A stretch of DNA of 38,570 nucleotides from Paulinella micropora (lineage: Eukaryota > Cercozoa > Imbricatea > Euglyphida), in assembly GCA_009731375.1 (NCBI GenBank), contig BJOX01000049.1:379709-418278 (forward strand). Reading direction: 5' to 3'. Every line of letters begins with the position of its first letter. Positions within the stretch are counted from its first letter, which is position 1. The translations under genes and the position numbers were made by a program. Below the pieces are notes generated by a model that saw only the letters and a program-made list of their open reading frames with translations, ran no database searches and was not told the DNA's origin. Below, piece after piece: positions 1-38,570 of this stretch.

Positions 1-700
<700 letters not shown>

Positions 701-754
701 TAGGTATATATGCATCTATCTATGTAGGACATTATCTATGTATGACATGTACGT

Positions 755-907
755 GTGTATTGTATTGTATTGTATTGTATTGTGCTGTATTGTATTGTAA
801 TTGTAATTGTAATTGTAATTGCTATTATATTGTCTTGCATTGTATCTTATTGTGTTGTGTTGTCCTGTGTTGTGTTGTATTGTATTGTATTGTATTGTAT
901 TGTATGA

Positions 908-984
<77 letters not shown>

Positions 985-999
985 GAAGAGAGAGAGCGA

Positions 1000-1049
<50 letters not shown>

Positions 1050-1050
1050 A
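755..1050. repeat. (TTGTA)n then (GA)n
   Basis: Pentanucleotide TATTG/TTGTA at 755-905 and (GA)n with a GT patch at 910-1045. Confidence 0.95.
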
Positions 1051-1121
1051 TAATCCCACGCATGCTGATCACAGAATCAGGAAACAGGATCAAGAGTAGG
1101 TAAGCAAGTGGGTGGGTGAGT

Positions 1122-1122
1122 T

Positions 1123-1217
<95 letters not shown>
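1122..1217. repeat. (CT)n ending in the acceptor of exon 1
   Basis: The tract ends ctgcag| one base before the ATG exon and so serves as a polypyrimidine tract. Confidence 0.95.
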
Positions 1218-1220
<3 letters not shown>

Positions 1221-1222
1221 GC

Positions 1223-9247
<8,025 letters not shown>

Positions 9248-9455
9248 GTCGATAATCTAGATTACATCTGACATAGCATATATATAATATTATATATATA
9301 TGTATATATCCATGTACAGTCTTTTAAATTTCTGTCTGTTTTCCCCTCTACTCAGCACCTCAATACTTTCTCTGTGTTTTTCATCTACTGCCACCATCCT
9401 TTTTCTGTCTTTCATATACTGCCACTAAATAGTATGAACATTATGACGAAATATT

Positions 9456-9461
9456 AATAAA
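9456..9461 (+). promoter_or_regulatory. Polyadenylation signal of the SH3-RGS gene
   Basis: AATAAA about 210 bases after the stop codon, in AT-rich 3' UTR-like sequence. The position is plausible for the mRNA end. Confidence 0.5.
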
Positions 9462-9479
9462 TTCATCATCTCAGAATGT

Positions 9480-10570
9480 CGACTGCTCAAAGAGGTGCTC
9501 TCTGCTGGTTTATTCGTCTCCCAGGCGTCCGCGGTCAACTCACTTAACCCTTAACCGGGCGAGCGCCACATTTGTAGATCATTGCCACAAATGTGGCAGT
9601 GTTTTTCAAACTGAATAAAATCATCATTTCTCAACGTAATATTATTATTAATACTGTAGGCATCACCCCCCCGCCGGATAGCCGGTAAAAAGTACACTTT
9701 TCCTGATGACAGGTGCACCAGCCTGTTTTTCAATAATAATTTATTTGTCAGGATTGGACCTAATGCCATTTTATTCCTGGTCTATTGCCGTTTTCCTTTT
9801 CGGCTTCACTGAGCTAATACAACGAGACATCATTCTCATTCTTGAGGACGTTTGGTTGTATTAATATTAACAATTTTTTCTTGAGCTATCGTTGGCCCCC
9901 GGGCATTACATTTGGAGTCCACAGTGATTCACTAGGGTGATTTATTTCTGCATTGCCACACGGGTACCAGAACGAATTTTCACTGACCTGTCCGAGGCTC
10001 TAGACAGTACGGTCCGGCATATGTACTAGACTCCGCCGGTTTCAAGTATTCGTCTCCCAGGCCCATTGAGGCCGCCCGTCCCCGGGCTCAACTAACTACC
10101 AGCTCCAAACGTTACTTTAATACACTGGGAACCCTTTAACAGAGAACTGAATCTCGCCAAAACGTTGTAAGGACTCCTAAGTCATCGCTTCGAAACAGAG
10201 AGCTAACCACGCATTGTAAATTGGCATTGGCACCGCCAATGCCACCCCAGACCAGTACTTCAAGTCCAGTGTTACTGTCACAAACTCTCTCTGAAACTAC
10301 TGGGCCGTAAATACCGGTATATTAATCCCATCACCTAATTAACTTCCTAAGATACTAAGCATTTACTAGAAGCCGCCGCCGTCTCTGTGTCCTGCACGTC
10401 GAGAACATATTAATACCATTGCAAACCAGCCTGGCTCCAGTCAGTGATCATTAGTATAGTAATTGGTGATTATAAGACCTCGAGTAGCTATAATAATTTT
10501 GAATCATAGTAGAGCGACTGGACGGCCTGCACAGGCGTGGACGCGGCTGCAAACGCGCGATAGACCCGAT
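9480..10570. other. Intergenic, mostly unique DNA
   Basis: No convincing exon and almost no microsatellite, unlike the rest of the window. It lies between the ends of the two convergent genes. It holds a TTAA-CCCTTAACCGGG motif with a perfect 11-bp palindrome (9565-9575/9587-9597) and a 16-bp direct repeat at 9511-9526 and 10047-10062. Confidence 0.5.
9544..9597. mobile_element. Possible piggyBac-like transposon end
   Basis: TTAA followed by a CCCTTAACCGGGCG terminus and an inverted repeat GCCACATTTGT...ACAAATGTGGC resembles piggyBac TIR plus subterminal palindrome. I found no partner end and no transposase, so this is weak. Confidence 0.25.
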
Positions 10571-10612
10571 CTCCTAGCACACACAACACAAATCGATATT
10601 AATAGATAGATA

Positions 10613-10686
10613 GAAATAGAAGTAGAAGCAGAACAGTAGTAGTAGTAGCAGTAGTAGTAGTATTAATAATAGTAGTAGTAGTAGTA

Positions 10687-10734
<48 letters not shown>

Positions 10735-10735
10735 C

Positions 10736-10768
<33 letters not shown>

Positions 10769-10783
10769 TGTAGTAGCAGTAGC

Positions 10784-10860
<77 letters not shown>

Positions 10861-10862
10861 AA
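10613..10862. repeat. (AGT)n trinucleotide
   Basis: About 250 bases of AGT with AGC interruptions. Confidence 0.95.
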
Positions 10863-10899
10863 TAGTATAGTATATTAATAATAATAACGATAGACCGAC

Positions 10900-36456
<25,557 letters not shown>

Positions 36457-36699
36457 CTATTTTCTGTTTGTCTCTCTGTCTGCATGACTGTGTCGTTCTG
36501 TAAGTATCTTGCATGTCTATATGTACTTCAGCTAGATACACGTGTGTCTGAGCGGGTATTGTGAGTTACATGCATACGTACAACGTATACACACTTGCTT
36601 GGTTGCATCTTGACAGACAAAAAGGAAATACAGTGTTCAGTGTCTATGAATCTTTCCATATTTTCTTTCACTGGCTCTCGCAGCTTATAGCAGGCCCTT

Positions 36700-36958
36700 A
36701 CTCACACACTCACACACTCACACACTCACACACTCACACACTCACACACTCACACACTCACACACTCACACACTCACACACTCACACACTCACTCACTCA
36801 CTCACTCACTCACTCACTCACTCACTCACTCACTCACTCACTCACTCACTCACTCACTCACTCACTCAAGATCTCACTCAAGATCTCACTCACTCACACA
36901 CTCACTCAAGATCTCACTCACTCACTCACTCACTCAATCACTCACTCACTCACTCATA
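36700..36958. repeat. (CACACT)n and (CACT)n
   Basis: Includes three AAGATCT interruptions. Confidence 0.95.
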
Positions 36959-37136
36959 TTCAATAGGAACAAACCATACATGAAAAGGGAAGCCAACCTG
37001 AGGTCTGGAGAAAGAAAGTGATCCAGGGTGCCATATAAATTTTATGATACGAGAGAAATATTAAAAAATTGAACCTGAGACCATACATACATGGTTTACG
37101 GTGGGGAGAGTTGCCTTTTTTTTTCTTCTTGGCTGG

Positions 37137-37320
37137 CTCTGTATGTCTGTCTGTCTGTCTGTCTGCTGTCTGTCGGTCTGTCTGTCTGTTTGTCTGTCTG
37201 TCTGGTCGGTCTGGTCGGTCTTGTCTGTCTGTCTGGTCTGGTCTGGTCTTTTAGAGAAGCATTCTCAATGATTCCACACAAAAAAGTCAATTCTAAAACT
37301 GGACATTCTGTCTGAGTACT

Positions 37321-37370
<50 letters not shown>

Positions 37371-37665
37371 CGTGTCTGCCTGTGTGTATATCTGTGTTTG
37401 TGTCTGTCTGCCTGTCTGTCTGCCTGTCTGTCTGTCTGTCTGTCTGTGTCAGATCTTGTGTCTTTCCGTCTGTCTTTCTGTGTGTGTGCATGTGTGTGAG
37501 TACTCTTGTATGTCTATCTGTCTGGTCTGTCGTCTGTCTGTCTGTCTGTCTAGCTCTAGACAGACAGACAGACAGAAGACAGACAGACAGACAGAAAGAC
37601 AGATGTCTGCCTCTGCCTGGCTTCTTCGCCAGCCAGCCAGCCAGACAGACAGACAGACAGACAGA
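37137..37665. repeat. (TCTG)n and inverted (CAGA)n
   Basis: TCTG 37137-37555 turns to CAGA at 37558, with centre TAGCTCTA, forming a long imperfect palindrome. Confidence 0.93.
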
Positions 37666-37669
37666 TAGA

Positions 37670-38570
<901 letters not shown>

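Noticed and set aside
9551-9769. 72-codon minus-strand ORF
   Set aside because: Its end is encoded by the palindrome, it has no domain match that I recognise, and the CHIC motif is too short to call a zinc finger.

Overview
The window is nuclear DNA from an intron-dense eukaryote whose non-coding sequence is mostly microsatellite, chiefly (ATCT)n/(GATA)n, (CATA)n, (CT)n and (ATATGT)n. GC-rich short exons, GT-AG introns, a gene joining SH3 and RGS domains, and an R2-type non-LTR retrotransposon suggest an opisthokont-like eukaryote, perhaps a unicellular relative of animals or an invertebrate. The species cannot be fixed from sequence alone. The assembly is a draft: there are eleven runs of N, and at least one false duplication is likely (about 14.06-15.25 kb against 15.28-16.47 kb).

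Layout. (1) 1.2-9.25 kb, + strand: a complete 14-exon gene whose reading phases match at every junction gives a 446-residue protein, SH3 - acidic/basic linker - SH3 - proline/lysine-glutamate linker - RGS. (2) 9.25-10.6 kb: a 3' UTR with AATAAA, then mostly unique non-coding DNA. (3) 36.5 kb down to 10.9 kb, - strand: about 25 short exons of one large gene (possibly two), convergent with the first. Most neighbouring exons agree in phase, but I do not recognise the product. (4) 20.07-23.93 kb, - strand, in an intron of that gene: an apparently intact non-LTR retrotransposon with reverse transcriptase, CCHC knuckle and restriction-like endonuclease. Both its ends lie in (ATCT)n. (5) Two short repeat families, here called A and B, are scattered through the window and usually end in the same (ATCT)n tail. 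Family A shares its last 12 bases with the retrotransposon and may be its non-autonomous partner.

The most unusual observation is that many exons of both genes have one to three partial, diverged copies ('echoes') within a few hundred bases. The echoes usually keep one splice junction of the parent exon and are separated from it by microsatellite. The second is that the ATCT strand is mostly the sense strand of whichever gene it lies in, and the repeats run directly into splice sites (tctag| acceptors, |gtagat and |gtatgt donors). Together these suggest that tail-bearing retroelements, tetranucleotide expansion and local exon copying are linked here. Assembly error must be excluded first.
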